Of a stretch of 64,000 nt of DNA, positions 55,783 to 64,000 are shown piece after piece (position 1 is the stretch's first letter; each line of letters begins with the position of its first letter). The stretch is from Imbroritus primus (GTDB lineage Bacteria; Pseudomonadota; Gammaproteobacteria; Burkholderiales; Burkholderiaceae). A model generated the notes under the pieces. That model did not search any database. It saw nothing but the letters and a program-made list of their open reading frames with translations, and was not told the origin of the DNA. A program made the position numbers and the translations under genes. Location of the stretch: the NCBI GenBank assembly GCA_000272025.2, contig AKCV02000015.1, positions 868,001 through 932,000 of the forward strand, read 5' to 3'.

Positions 55783-56220
55783 TCAGCCGTCCCCACCCCC
55801 TTCGATGGCCTTGCCGCGCGGCGTCGGCATGCTCTTCACATACTTGAACGTGCCGGATCCGCGCGCCACGATGGCGCCGGAGATATCGGTGATCTCCGCC
55901 TCGCAAAAGGCCATGGTGGTCGAGCGGTGCACGCAGCGTGCGGTCGTGCGGAGGGTGCTGCGCCCGGGCTGCATGAAGGAACTCTTCATTTCGATGGTGA
56001 CCAGGCCGCGATCCAGCGGGTCGGCACCACGTCCGGCCACGGCCATGGTGACATCGAGCAGGGTCATGATGACACCGCCGTGCGCGATGCCAAAGCTGTT
56101 GCAATGGTGCGGCTCAAGCACCAGCTCGACCTCCGCCTTGCCGGCATCGAGATGTAGCAGCTGCGCCCCCACGAATTCAACGAAAGGGATGCGTTTGCGA
56201 AAGCCGTTGTGTTCTGCCAT
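55783..56220 (-). CDS. PaaI family thioesterase
   Basis: A 145-residue hot-dog thioesterase. HHCNSFGIAHGGVIMTLLDV is the conserved catalytic helix (HGG..TLLD), and the strands VTIEMKSSFMQPGR, LRTTARCVHRSTTMAFCEAE and ARGSGTFKYV are typical. The ATG at 56220 is chosen; the frame runs on to 56952 inside the next gene but that part is Arg/Ala nonsense. It is 65 bp downstream of the fused beta-oxidation gene and probably hydrolyses an acyl-CoA of that pathway. Confidence 0.9.
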   Translation of the reverse strand: MAEHNGFRKRIPFVEFVGAQLLHLDAGKAEVELVLEPHHCNSFGIAHGGVIMTLLDVTMAVAGRGADPLDRGLVTIEMKSSFMQPGRSTLRTTARCVHRSTTMAFCEAEITDISGAIVARGSGTFKYVKSMPTPRGKAIEGGGDG

Positions 56221-56285
56221 GGTGAGTGATGTGTGGGATGAAGCGAACGCCCCGCGCAGGGCGATCAAGCGAATCGTCTTGGTGT

Positions 56286-58382
56286 TCAGCCGGTCAACCC
56301 CTTGCCAGCAGCGGCAAGGCGCACGAGCAGCGGCGCGGGCTTCCACAGCTCGCCATGGTAGCCGGTGCTGAACGACTGCATGCGCGCCAGTACCTTGTCG
56401 AGCCCGACCATGTCGGCATACAGCATGGGCCCGCCGCGATGCAGCGGAAAACCATAGCCGGTGAGATACACCATGTCGATATCCGACGCCTTGGCGGCAA
56501 TGCCCTCTTCCAGGATCGCAGCACCCTCGTTGACGAGGGCATAGACGAGGCGCTCGACGATTTCTTCGTCGCTGACTTGCCGCTGCGGGACGCCGGATGC
56601 CGCGACATGCTTCGCCAGCAGCCCGGCCACGACCGGCGACGGATGCGCAGTGCGGTCGCCCGGCACATAGTCGTACCAGCCCGCGCCGGTCTTCTGCCCG
56701 AAACGGCCCAGCGCGCACAGCTGGTCTGCCGTAGTCGAATAGGCCAGATCGGGATGTTCCTGCAGCTTGCGCGTGCGGATTGCCTGCCAGATATCGTTGC
56801 CGGCCAGGTCGCACATGCGGAACGGCCCCATGGCAAAGCCAAAGCGCTCGATGGCGCTGTCGATCTGCTGCGGCGTACAGCCCTCGTCCAGCAGGAACCC
56901 GGCCTGGCGAACGTACTGTTCGACCATACGATTGCCAATGAAGCCGTCGCACACGCCCGAAACCACTGCTGTCTTGCGCAGGGTTTTGGCCAGCTTCATC
57001 ACGGTGGCCAGCACATCCTTGCCGGTCTGCGCGCCGCGCACGACTTCCAGCAGTTTCATCACATTAGCCGGGCTGAAAAAATGCAGGCCCACCACGTCCT
57101 GCGGACGGGTGGTGAATCCGGCAATGGCGTTGAGGTCGAGCGTGGAGGTGTTGGAGGCGAGAATCGCTCCCGGCTTCATCACGGCATCGAGCTGGCGGAA
57201 GACGGTTTCCTTCACGCCCATGTCCTCGAAGACGGCTTCAATGACAAGGTCAGCATCGGCGATGGCCGCATAGTCGAGCGTGGTCTGGAGCAGCGCCATC
57301 GCGCGCTCCGCCTTCTCCTCGCTCAGCTTGCCCTTCCTGACGGTGCTGTCGTAGTTCTTGCGGATGGTTGCCACACCGCGCTCCAGCGCTTCCTGCCGTG
57401 CTTCCAGCAGGGTCACGGGCAGGCCCGCGCTGAGGAAGGTCATGGCAATGCCTGCGCCCATGGTGCCGGCACCGATCACGGCGACCTTGTGGATGTCGCG
57501 GACCGGGGTGGCCGACGGTACATCGGCAATTTTGCCGGCGGCGCGCTCGCCGAAGAAGGCATGGCGCAAGGCGCGCGATTCCGGAGTCGTCAGCAGAAAC
57601 AGGAAAGCCTCGCGCTCAACCTTCAGGCCCGCTTCGAACGGCAGCCGCACGGCGGCCTCCAGGGCCTCGATGCATTTGAGCGGTGCGGGAAAGTGTGCGG
57701 AGCGGGCAGCGATTGCTGCCCGCGCGGCAGCGAGCCGACCTTCAGCATCGGGGGCCTCGATGTTCAGATCGCGCACCAGCGGATGCGGTCCGGGGCGCGT
57801 GCCGACCTCGCGTGCGAATGCCACGGCCTCGGCGAGGAGGTCCGCCGGCTGGCTGCTCTCCACGATACGATCGAAGGTACGCGTACCGGCCAGTTGCTCG
57901 GAGCGCACGACCGCGCCAGTAGTGATCATGTCCAGCGCAGCTTCCAGGCCGGCCACGCGCGGCAGGCGCTGTGTGCCGCCTGCACCCGGCATGATGCCGA
58001 GCTTGACCTCGGGCAGCGCGATCTGCGCGCCCGGCGCGGCCAGCCGGTAATGGCAACCCAGTGCCAGCTCCAGCCCGCCACCCATGGCGACGCTGTGCAC
58101 AGCGGCCACGACCGGCTTCGGACTGTGCTCGATGGCGGCAATGACCGATACCAGGATCGGTTCCTCCAGCGCCTTGGAAGTACCGAATTCACGGATATCA
58201 GCCCCGCCGGAAAACGCCTTGCCCGCCCCCGTCAGCACAATGGCCCGGACGCTGGCATCGGCGGCGGCGCGCTGCAGCCCCTCCATAATGCCCTGGCGCG
58301 TCGCCAGGCCCAGCCCATTCACTGGCGGGTTGGCAAGGGTGATGATGGCGACGCCATCCTGGACCTGATACTCCGCTGTCAT
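56286..58382 (-). CDS. Bifunctional enoyl-CoA hydratase / 3-hydroxyacyl-CoA dehydrogenase (FadB/FadJ-like)
   Basis: A 698-residue fused beta-oxidation enzyme. Residues 1-190 are the crotonase domain: NPPVNGLGLATRQGI, GKAFSGGADIREF, MGGGLELALGCHYR and LPEVKLGIMPGAGGTQRLP with the catalytic Glu residues. From about residue 295 the dehydrogenase begins with VAVIGAGTMGAGIAMTF (NAD-binding), LIVEAVFE-like LVIEAVFEDMGVK, SNTSTLDLNAIA, VVGLHFFSPANVMKLLEVV (catalytic His) and GFIGNRM. The ATG at 58382 follows AAGGAA. A TetR-type palindrome and TATAAA lie upstream. FadJ-like by shape, but several short/branched-chain variants exist, so no symbol is given. Confidence 0.92.
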   Translation of the reverse strand: MTAEYQVQDGVAIITLANPPVNGLGLATRQGIMEGLQRAAADASVRAIVLTGAGKAFSGGADIREFGTSKALEEPILVSVIAAIEHSPKPVVAAVHSVAMGGGLELALGCHYRLAAPGAQIALPEVKLGIMPGAGGTQRLPRVAGLEAALDMITTGAVVRSEQLAGTRTFDRIVESSQPADLLAEAVAFAREVGTRPGPHPLVRDLNIEAPDAEGRLAAARAAIAARSAHFPAPLKCIEALEAAVRLPFEAGLKVEREAFLFLLTTPESRALRHAFFGERAAGKIADVPSATPVRDIHKVAVIGAGTMGAGIAMTFLSAGLPVTLLEARQEALERGVATIRKNYDSTVRKGKLSEEKAERAMALLQTTLDYAAIADADLVIEAVFEDMGVKETVFRQLDAVMKPGAILASNTSTLDLNAIAGFTTRPQDVVGLHFFSPANVMKLLEVVRGAQTGKDVLATVMKLAKTLRKTAVVSGVCDGFIGNRMVEQYVRQAGFLLDEGCTPQQIDSAIERFGFAMGPFRMCDLAGNDIWQAIRTRKLQEHPDLAYSTTADQLCALGRFGQKTGAGWYDYVPGDRTAHPSPVVAGLLAKHVAASGVPQRQVSDEEIVERLVYALVNEGAAILEEGIAAKASDIDMVYLTGYGFPLHRGGPMLYADMVGLDKVLARMQSFSTGYHGELWKPAPLLVRLAAAGKGLTG

Positions 58383-58853
58383 GCTGATTCCTTGTGCTGT
58401 TAGACGGCCGGCGCCGCAGTCACCGCAGGTGGAGGCCGGACGGATCCGCGCAGGGATGGCCGGGCATCCCGCGGACGCGCATTCATATTCGCCGCCCGCT
58501 TTCCCGTCGTGCCTTGAGCCCAAGCGGGCCGGGCAGGAAGCGATTTTGCAGCGCAATATCCGTGTTGCCAGGGAAGCATACCTGTAAAAGAACGGTCGTT
58601 CAATTTATAGCTGGGCAAAATTGTTGCGATGCGCAAAGTGCCTGTGGCTGCCCTATCTGGTTCATACCGGCGCCGATCCCGCCCTGATCTGGGCGCAATC
58701 CGGCCCCGATCCAGTCCAAGCAGCGATTGCCACGTACAATAGGCGATGCCCATTGCAACGCTTCGCGCTGCACGCGGTCTGATGTTGCACATGGCCTGCA
58801 ACGGCTACGTGCACTGGTCTCCTGGCCGCCGATAGACGACAACCGATCTGTTC
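58383..58853. other. Divergent promoter region between the beta-oxidation gene and selO
   Basis: 470 bp without a gene. It contains a TetR-type palindrome at 58590-58601, with TATAAA on the minus strand at 58604-58609. A TACAAT at 58735-58740 could be the -10 of selO, though its -35 is weak. Confidence 0.45.
58590..58601. promoter_or_regulatory. Candidate TetR-family operator for the beta-oxidation gene
   Basis: GAACG-GT-CGTTC is a perfect palindrome, just downstream of TATAAA (minus strand, 58604-58609), the probable -10. Palindromes of this kind serve TetR regulators of fatty-acid degradation in betaproteobacteria. A repressor here would block initiation; the regulator gene is not in the window. 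Confidence 0.5.
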
Positions 58854-60425
<1,572 letters not shown>

Positions 60426-60430
60426 GATAA

Positions 60431-60541
60431 GAGGCTGCTGCAAAATGAAGCGAAGCGGTTCTGGCTAGGCGTGGGGCCGCAGACAGTACTGTAGTACGGC
60501 AAGGCCCCACAACAACGCCAGAATCATTTTGCAGCAGCCTC
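60431..60541. repeat. 111-bp palindromic element with 18-bp perfect terminal inverted repeats (MITE/REP-like)
   Basis: GAGGCTGCTGCAAAATGA at 60431-60448 is the exact reverse complement of 60524-60541. Inside, TTCTGGC (60459-60465) pairs with GCCAGAA (60517-60523), GTGGGGCC (60471-60478) with GGCCCCAC (60503-60510), and the centre GTACTGTAGTAC lies at 60486-60497. The whole element folds into one long hairpin. No coding capacity and no clear target-site duplication. It begins 5 bp after selO and could also terminate its transcript. Confidence 0.8.
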
Positions 60542-60563
60542 TCGCTAATTACAGGAGTCCCCC

Positions 60564-60998
60564 ATGAGCAAAGGCAAGACCGACGCGGAATACCGCGCCA
60601 CGCTCTCCGACCTCGAATATCGCGTCACCCGCGAGGCCGCCACCGAGCGCCCGTTCACCGGCAAGTACTGGGACCACTGGGCACAGGGCACGTATACCTG
60701 CGTGTGCTGCGGCACGCCGCTGTTCGCCTCCGGCACCAAGTTCGACGCCGGCTGTGGCTGGCCGAGCTACTTCCAGCCGCTGGAAGCCGAGGCCATCGAC
60801 GAGCATGTCGACCGTTCGCACGGCATGGTGCGCACCGAGGTCCGCTGCAGCAAGTGCGACGCGCACCTCGGCCACGTGTTCGAGGACGGCCCGGCACCCA
60901 CCGGTCTGCGCTACTGCATCAACTCGGCGTCGCTGAATTTCCGCGACGATGCCAGTGATGACTCCACGCCGCCAGGAACATCTGGCGATGCGGCCTGA
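60564..60998 (+). CDS. msrB: Peptide-methionine (R)-S-oxide reductase
   Basis: A 144-residue MsrB that repairs methionine-R-sulphoxide in proteins. Zinc ligands CVCCGTPLF and [10 protein letters not shown], the core [21 protein letters not shown] and the catalytic Cys in [11 protein letters not shown] are all present. GGAGTCCCCC precedes the ATG. Upstream is the palindromic element and selO; yciB follows 41 bp downstream. Confidence 0.96.
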   Translation: MSKGKTDAEYRATLSDLEYRVTREAATERPFTGKYWDHWAQGTYTCVCCGTPLFASGTKFDAGCGWPSYFQPLEAEAIDEHVDRSHGMVRTEVRCSKCDAHLGHVFEDGPAPTGLRYCINSASLNFRDDASDDSTPPGTSGDAA

Positions 60999-61039
60999 CA
61001 TTCACTCCAGACTTTCATCCCGATAGGAACCCGCCCCTC

Positions 61040-61594
61040 ATGAAATTCCTGTTCGACCTGTTCCCGGTGCTGCTGTTTTTCGCCGCATTCAAACTGGCCG
61101 ATATCTACGTCGCCACCGCCGTCGCCATCGTCGCGACCGTGGCGCAGATCGCCTGGGTCTGGCTGCGCCGCCGCAAGGTGGAGCCCATGCAATGGATCAG
61201 CCTTGCCATCATCGCCGTATTCGGCGGGGCCACGCTCGCCCTGCACAACGAGACCTTCATCAAGTGGAAGCCGACCGTGCTCTACTGGCTGTTCGGCGCC
61301 GTGCTGCTCGGCAGCCTCGCTTTCCGTCGCAACCTGATCCGCAAGATGATGGAAAAGCAGATCGCCTTGCCCGATGCCGTATGGGGCACGCTCAACCTGG
61401 CCTGGGCCGGATTCTTCATCGTCATGGGTGTGCTCAACCTGGTCGTGGCCTACAACTTCTCGACCGATATATGGGTCAACTTCAAGCTGTTCGGCGGGAT
61501 GGGCCTGATGCTGGTCTTCATCGTCATCCAGAGCCTCTGGCTGTCGCGCCACATGCGCGAACCGGACAACCACGATGCCGGAGGAGAACGCTGA
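61040..61594 (+). CDS. yciB: Inner membrane-spanning septation protein YciB (IspA)
   Basis: A 184-residue, five-helix membrane protein: [20 protein letters not shown] at the N-terminus, then [59 protein letters not shown] and [20 protein letters not shown]. This is the standard YciB/septation protein A sequence, linked to cell-envelope synthesis and division. Its stop overlaps the bolA start by one base (TGATG). Confidence 0.95.
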   Translation: MKFLFDLFPVLLFFAAFKLADIYVATAVAIVATVAQIAWVWLRRRKVEPMQWISLAIIAVFGGATLALHNETFIKWKPTVLYWLFGAVLLGSLAFRRNLIRKMMEKQIALPDAVWGTLNLAWAGFFIVMGVLNLVVAYNFSTDIWVNFKLFGGMGLMLVFIVIQSLWLSRHMREPDNHDAGGER

Positions 61595-61890
61595 TGGCTG
61601 CAGACCCGCGCGCGCTCGAGGCGCGCCTGCGCGAAGTATTCGCGCCCACCACCCTGACGGTCGAGGACGAAAGCGCCCTGCATGCCGGCCATGCAGGTGC
61701 GGCTTCGGGCGGCGGACACTACCGCGTGATCATTGTCAGCGCCGCCTTTGCCGGCAAGTCACGCGTGGCGCGTCACCGCATGGTGTATGATGCGCTGCAG
61801 GCATTTTTGCCCGATCAGATTCACGCGCTCGCCATCGCGGCGACCACGCCGGAAGAACCGACTCACACAACCTCGACTTCGCATTCATGA
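61594..61890 (+). CDS. bolA: BolA family protein
   Basis: A 98-residue BolA-like protein. The N-terminal helix RALEARLREVFAPTTLTVED, the HYRVIIVSAAFAGKSRVARH strand-turn region and RMVYDALQAFLPDQIHALAI helix are typical. BolA proteins bind monothiol glutaredoxins and iron-sulphur clusters; in some species they act as regulators of envelope genes. It overlaps yciB by one base and ppiC by 4 bp, in one operon. Confidence 0.93.
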   Translation: MAADPRALEARLREVFAPTTLTVEDESALHAGHAGAASGGGHYRVIIVSAAFAGKSRVARHRMVYDALQAFLPDQIHALAIAATTPEEPTHTTSTSHS

Positions 61891-62678
61891 AGAAAACCGT
61901 CCTTACGCTCAGCCTCCTGGCTGCCCTGGCTGTTTCCCCGTTTGCTGCCGCACAGAACGCCGCCGTCGTGAACGGCAAGGCCATCCCCAAGGCGAAGCTC
62001 GATGCGCTGGTGAAGAGCGCCGGCCAGCCTGACAATCCCGAACTGCGCAACCGCGCGCGCGACATGCTGATCGACCGCGAGCTGCTGGTCCAGGAGGCCA
62101 ACAAGCGCGGCGTGACGCAACGCCCGGACGTGCAGGAACAGGTCGAGCAGGCCCGCCTGAATGTGATCGTCGCAGCGCTGTTCGAAGATTATGTGAAGAA
62201 CGATGCCAACAACGAGGCCGACCTGCGCGCCCAGTACGAGAAGATCAAGGCGCAGTTCGGCAATGGCAAGGAATACCGCGCCCGCCACATCCTGGTGGAG
62301 AAGGAAGCCGACGCCAAGGCGCTGATCGCCCAGATCAAGGGCGGCGCCTCGTTCGAGGAACTGGCCAAGAAATCCTCCAAGGATCCGGGGTCGGGCCCGA
62401 ATGGCGGCGACCTGGACTGGGCCAACCCGAATGGCTTCGTGCCGGAGTTCTCGGCTGCCATGACCGGCCTGACCAAAGGCAAGATGACCGAAACCCCGGT
62501 CAAGACGCAATTCGGCTGGCATATCATCAAGCTCGAAGATGTGCGCGACGCCAAGATTCCGTCCTTCGAAGAGCTCAAGCCGCAGCTGATGCAGATGATG
62601 GCGCAAGACCAGAACTGGCAGCGCGAGAAGTTCCAGGCCATGCTGAAATCGCTGCGTGACCGCGCCAAGATCCAGTAA
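61887..62678 (+). CDS. Periplasmic peptidylprolyl isomerase (parvulin, SurA/PpiD-like)
   Basis: A 263-residue exported isomerase. A signal peptide (MKKTVLTLSLLAALAVSPFAA) is followed by an N-terminal helical chaperone part (DMLIDRELLVQEANKRGVTQ) and one parvulin domain: YRARHILVEKEADAKALIAQ, FEELAKKSSKDPGSGPNGGD, LDWANPNGFVPEFSAAM and VKTQFGWHIIKLED. It should catalyse prolyl isomerisation in the periplasm and help outer-membrane protein folding. The ATG overlaps the bolA stop (ATGA); a strong terminator follows. Confidence 0.93.
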   Translation: MKKTVLTLSLLAALAVSPFAAAQNAAVVNGKAIPKAKLDALVKSAGQPDNPELRNRARDMLIDRELLVQEANKRGVTQRPDVQEQVEQARLNVIVAALFEDYVKNDANNEADLRAQYEKIKAQFGNGKEYRARHILVEKEADAKALIAQIKGGASFEELAKKSSKDPGSGPNGGDLDWANPNGFVPEFSAAMTGLTKGKMTETPVKTQFGWHIIKLEDVRDAKIPSFEELKPQLMQMMAQDQNWQREKFQAMLKSLRDRAKIQ

Positions 62679-62697
62679 GCACCCCACCCCCCGGAAG

Positions 62698-62721
62698 AAA
62701 CGGCGCCGCGGCGCCGTTTTT
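62698..62721 (+). terminator. Rho-independent terminator after ppiC
   Basis: ACGGCGCC (62700-62707) and GGCGCCGT (62710-62717) form an 8-bp GC stem followed by five T (62717-62721), with A residues on the left that extend the stem. Located 20 bp after the ppiC stop, it ends the selO/msrB-yciB-bolA-ppiC unit. Confidence 0.9.
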
Positions 62722-62768
62722 CTTGGTAGTCGTTAGAATGACTTTTGTATCAGGATGATTTCAGACCC

Positions 62769-63632
62769 ATGCCATTGATCGTTCAAAGCCCCACGCCCCT
62801 CGCCGCAGACAACCTCGACGCCGTACGCGTCGCGGCTGGTGCAAGCGCCTGCCACCTGCATTCGCCGCATCTTGCCGAACTGGCGGATATCGACACGGCG
62901 GATGAAGCCCTGCGCGCCCAGCTCGACGAGATCTGCTACGCGCGTGGCATCGACTGGGCGGTGGTACCGGTAGGCAAGCGCCTGGGCGATTTCAAGCTGG
63001 TGGTCATGGACATGGACTCCACCCTGATCACCATCGAGTGCATCGATGAGATCGCGGATTTCTGCGGCAAGAAGGCCGAAGTCGCAGCCATTACCGAAGC
63101 CGCGATGCGCGGCGAGATTCCTGACTTCAACGAAAGCCTGCGCCGCCGACTGGCCCTGCTGGCCGGTCTTGATGCCAGCGTGCTCGAACATGTCTACAAC
63201 GAACGCCTCAAGCTGTCGCCGGGCGCGGAAACCATGCTCGCCGGCGTGCGCGCCGCCGGCATGAAGACGCTGCTGGTCTCGGGCGGCTTCACGGCCATGA
63301 CGGAACGCCTCAAGCCACGCCTTGGCCTCGACTTCACCCGTGCCAACGAACTGGAAATCGTCAACGGCAAGCTGACCGGCAAGGTGCTCGGCGAAATCGT
63401 CAATGCCGACGTCAAGGCGCGCATCGTGCAGGAAACCTGCGCTGCGCTGGGAATTCGCACGGACCAGGCCATTGTCATGGGCGACGGCTCGAACGACCTG
63501 AAGATGATGGCGCTGGCCGGTCTCTCGGTTGCCTTTCGCGCCAAGCCGGTGGTACGCGCCAAGGCCTCCGTCGCCTTCAACTTCGTCGGTCTCGACGGCT
63601 TGCTCGGACTGTTTCCCGGCAGCGCTGCCTGA
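62769..63632 (+). CDS. serB: Phosphoserine phosphatase
   Basis: A 287-residue HAD-family enzyme that makes L-serine from phosphoserine. The nucleophile motif VVMDMDSTLITIECIDEIAD, the motif II Ser in LLVSGGFTAMTERLK, and MGDGSNDLKMMALAGLSVAF with the Mg-binding Asp residues are complete. About 75 residues stand before the HAD core, a divergent ACT-like part. The ATG at 62769 is 11 nt after AGGA; the frame also opens at a TTG (62745). The gene lies just after a strong terminator, so it has its own promoter. Confidence 0.95.
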   Translation: MPLIVQSPTPLAADNLDAVRVAAGASACHLHSPHLAELADIDTADEALRAQLDEICYARGIDWAVVPVGKRLGDFKLVVMDMDSTLITIECIDEIADFCGKKAEVAAITEAAMRGEIPDFNESLRRRLALLAGLDASVLEHVYNERLKLSPGAETMLAGVRAAGMKTLLVSGGFTAMTERLKPRLGLDFTRANELEIVNGKLTGKVLGEIVNADVKARIVQETCAALGIRTDQAIVMGDGSNDLKMMALAGLSVAFRAKPVVRAKASVAFNFVGLDGLLGLFPGSAA

Positions 63633-63663
63633 CGCATGTCCATGGGCATTTCCATGTCGTGAA

Positions 63664-63688
63664 TCTCCGTCTCGCCTGGAGACGGAGA
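63664..63688. terminator. Hairpin between convergent serB and the metC-like gene
   Basis: TCTCCGTCTC (63664-63673) and GAGACGGAGA (63679-63688) are perfect 10-bp arms around a 5-nt loop. Located between convergent genes, it probably terminates both. Confidence 0.75.
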
Positions 63689-63781
63689 ACGGGGCACCAC
63701 CAGGGCAAGCAGCCCGTCAACGCCCCGACGCGCGTGACAGGTCAAGCCGACCCGGCGTCGAAATCGTCCTGAGCGCGCCGC

Positions 63782-64000
63782 CTAGCGCAGATGCGCTTCC
63801 AGGCTTTGTCTCACATCCGCGATCAGATCGCGTGGATCCTCCAGCCCCACATAGAATCGCACCAGTCCGCCGGCCGGCTTGCCTTCTGGCGGCCAGGCGC
63901 TGGCCGTGCGCATCGACGGCACATCGTACGGCAAGGCCAGGCTGTGCGCCCCGCCCCATGAAAAGCCGATGGCGAAATGACGCAGCCCTTCGATGAAGGC
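63782..64000 (-). CDS. Cystathionine beta-lyase-like PLP enzyme, C-terminal part
   Basis: The last 72 residues of a gene that continues past the window end. FAIGFSWGGAHSLALPYD and GGLVRFYVGLEDPRDLIADV followed by RQSLEAHL match the C-terminal end of the Cys/Met-metabolism PLP family, best of the MetC type (the FSWGG and R-x-x-x-GLED motifs that bind the substrate carboxylate). The lysine that binds PLP is outside the window, so the exact enzyme (metC, or a gamma-lyase) stays open. Confidence 0.82.
   Translation of the reverse strand, partial: AFIEGLRHFAIGFSWGGAHSLALPYDVPSMRTASAWPPEGKPAGGLVRFYVGLEDPRDLIADVRQSLEAHLR

Noticed and set aside
55783-56952. N-terminal extension of the PaaI-like thioesterase to 389 residues
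   Set aside because: The extra 244 residues are Arg/Ala-rich, lie inside the upstream enzyme gene in another frame, and the thioesterase fold is complete from the ATG at 56220.
56226-58403. 725-codon open frame antisense to the beta-oxidation gene
   Set aside because: Arises from codon bias on the opposite strand; composition is rich in Arg, His and Gln and shows no domain. The enzyme on the minus strand has complete catalytic motifs.

Overview
This 64 kb window is bacterial chromosome, most likely a betaproteobacterium of the order Burkholderiales. The evidence is the high-GC coding bias and several familiar gene neighbourhoods: ygfZ with a DUF4936 gene, mltG-tmk-holB-pilZ-tatD, and msrB-yciB-bolA-ppiC. 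QueE also has a CX14CX2C cluster motif, as described for Burkholderia. Genus cannot be fixed from sequence alone. I see no tRNA, rRNA, CRISPR array, transposase or phage gene.

Layout. 1-2.8 kb: end of an endonuclease/exonuclease/phosphatase gene, a small secreted protein, and a divergent SDR/LysR pair. 2.9-9.0 kb: copper resistance, with copA, copB and a cupredoxin on the minus strand, divergent from a copper-type two-component system. 9.0-15.4 kb: a large Cache/HD-GYP protein, a large-subunit catalase and a ferritin-like protein. 15.7-20.5 kb: queE-queD-tadA, ldcA, ybiT and a DUF1289 gene. 20.8-23.2 kb: a complete yfiR-yfiN-yfiB c-di-GMP signalling operon. 23.3-28.2 kb: a tight operon of a TonB-dependent receptor, an orphan periplasmic binding protein and a di-heme protein. 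Two perfect inverted repeats resembling ModE (molybdate regulator) boxes, an intrinsic terminator and a second hairpin lie upstream of it. 28.4-29.5 kb: a membrane diguanylate cyclase.

29.5-43.1 kb is the accessory part, with long gene-poor gaps. It holds a 1,913-residue protein of no family I recognise and two further large proteins. Each of those two has a long Ser/Thr-rich, probably disordered N-terminus and a helical C-terminal domain. The two C-terminal domains are visibly homologous, so the genes are paralogues. Large, soluble, low-complexity and lacking signal peptides, all three look like secreted-effector candidates, but no secretion machinery is in the window.

43-64 kb is mostly housekeeping: MscS and MgtC family proteins, an EgtB-like enzyme without an adjacent egtD, an ankyrin protein, tatD, pilZ, holB, tmk, mltG, ygfZ, a TANGO2/NRDE protein, thioesterases, an alpha/beta hydrolase, a fused enoyl-CoA hydratase/3-hydroxyacyl-CoA dehydrogenase, selO, msrB, yciB, bolA, ppiC, serB and the end of a metC-like gene. 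A 111-bp palindromic element sits between selO and msrB.

The two most interesting points are the putatively molybdate-controlled TonB receptor operon, which suggests outer-membrane uptake of a molybdenum-related substrate, and the paralogous effector-like pair next to the giant protein. Family calls come from reading motifs and memory; no database search was run.
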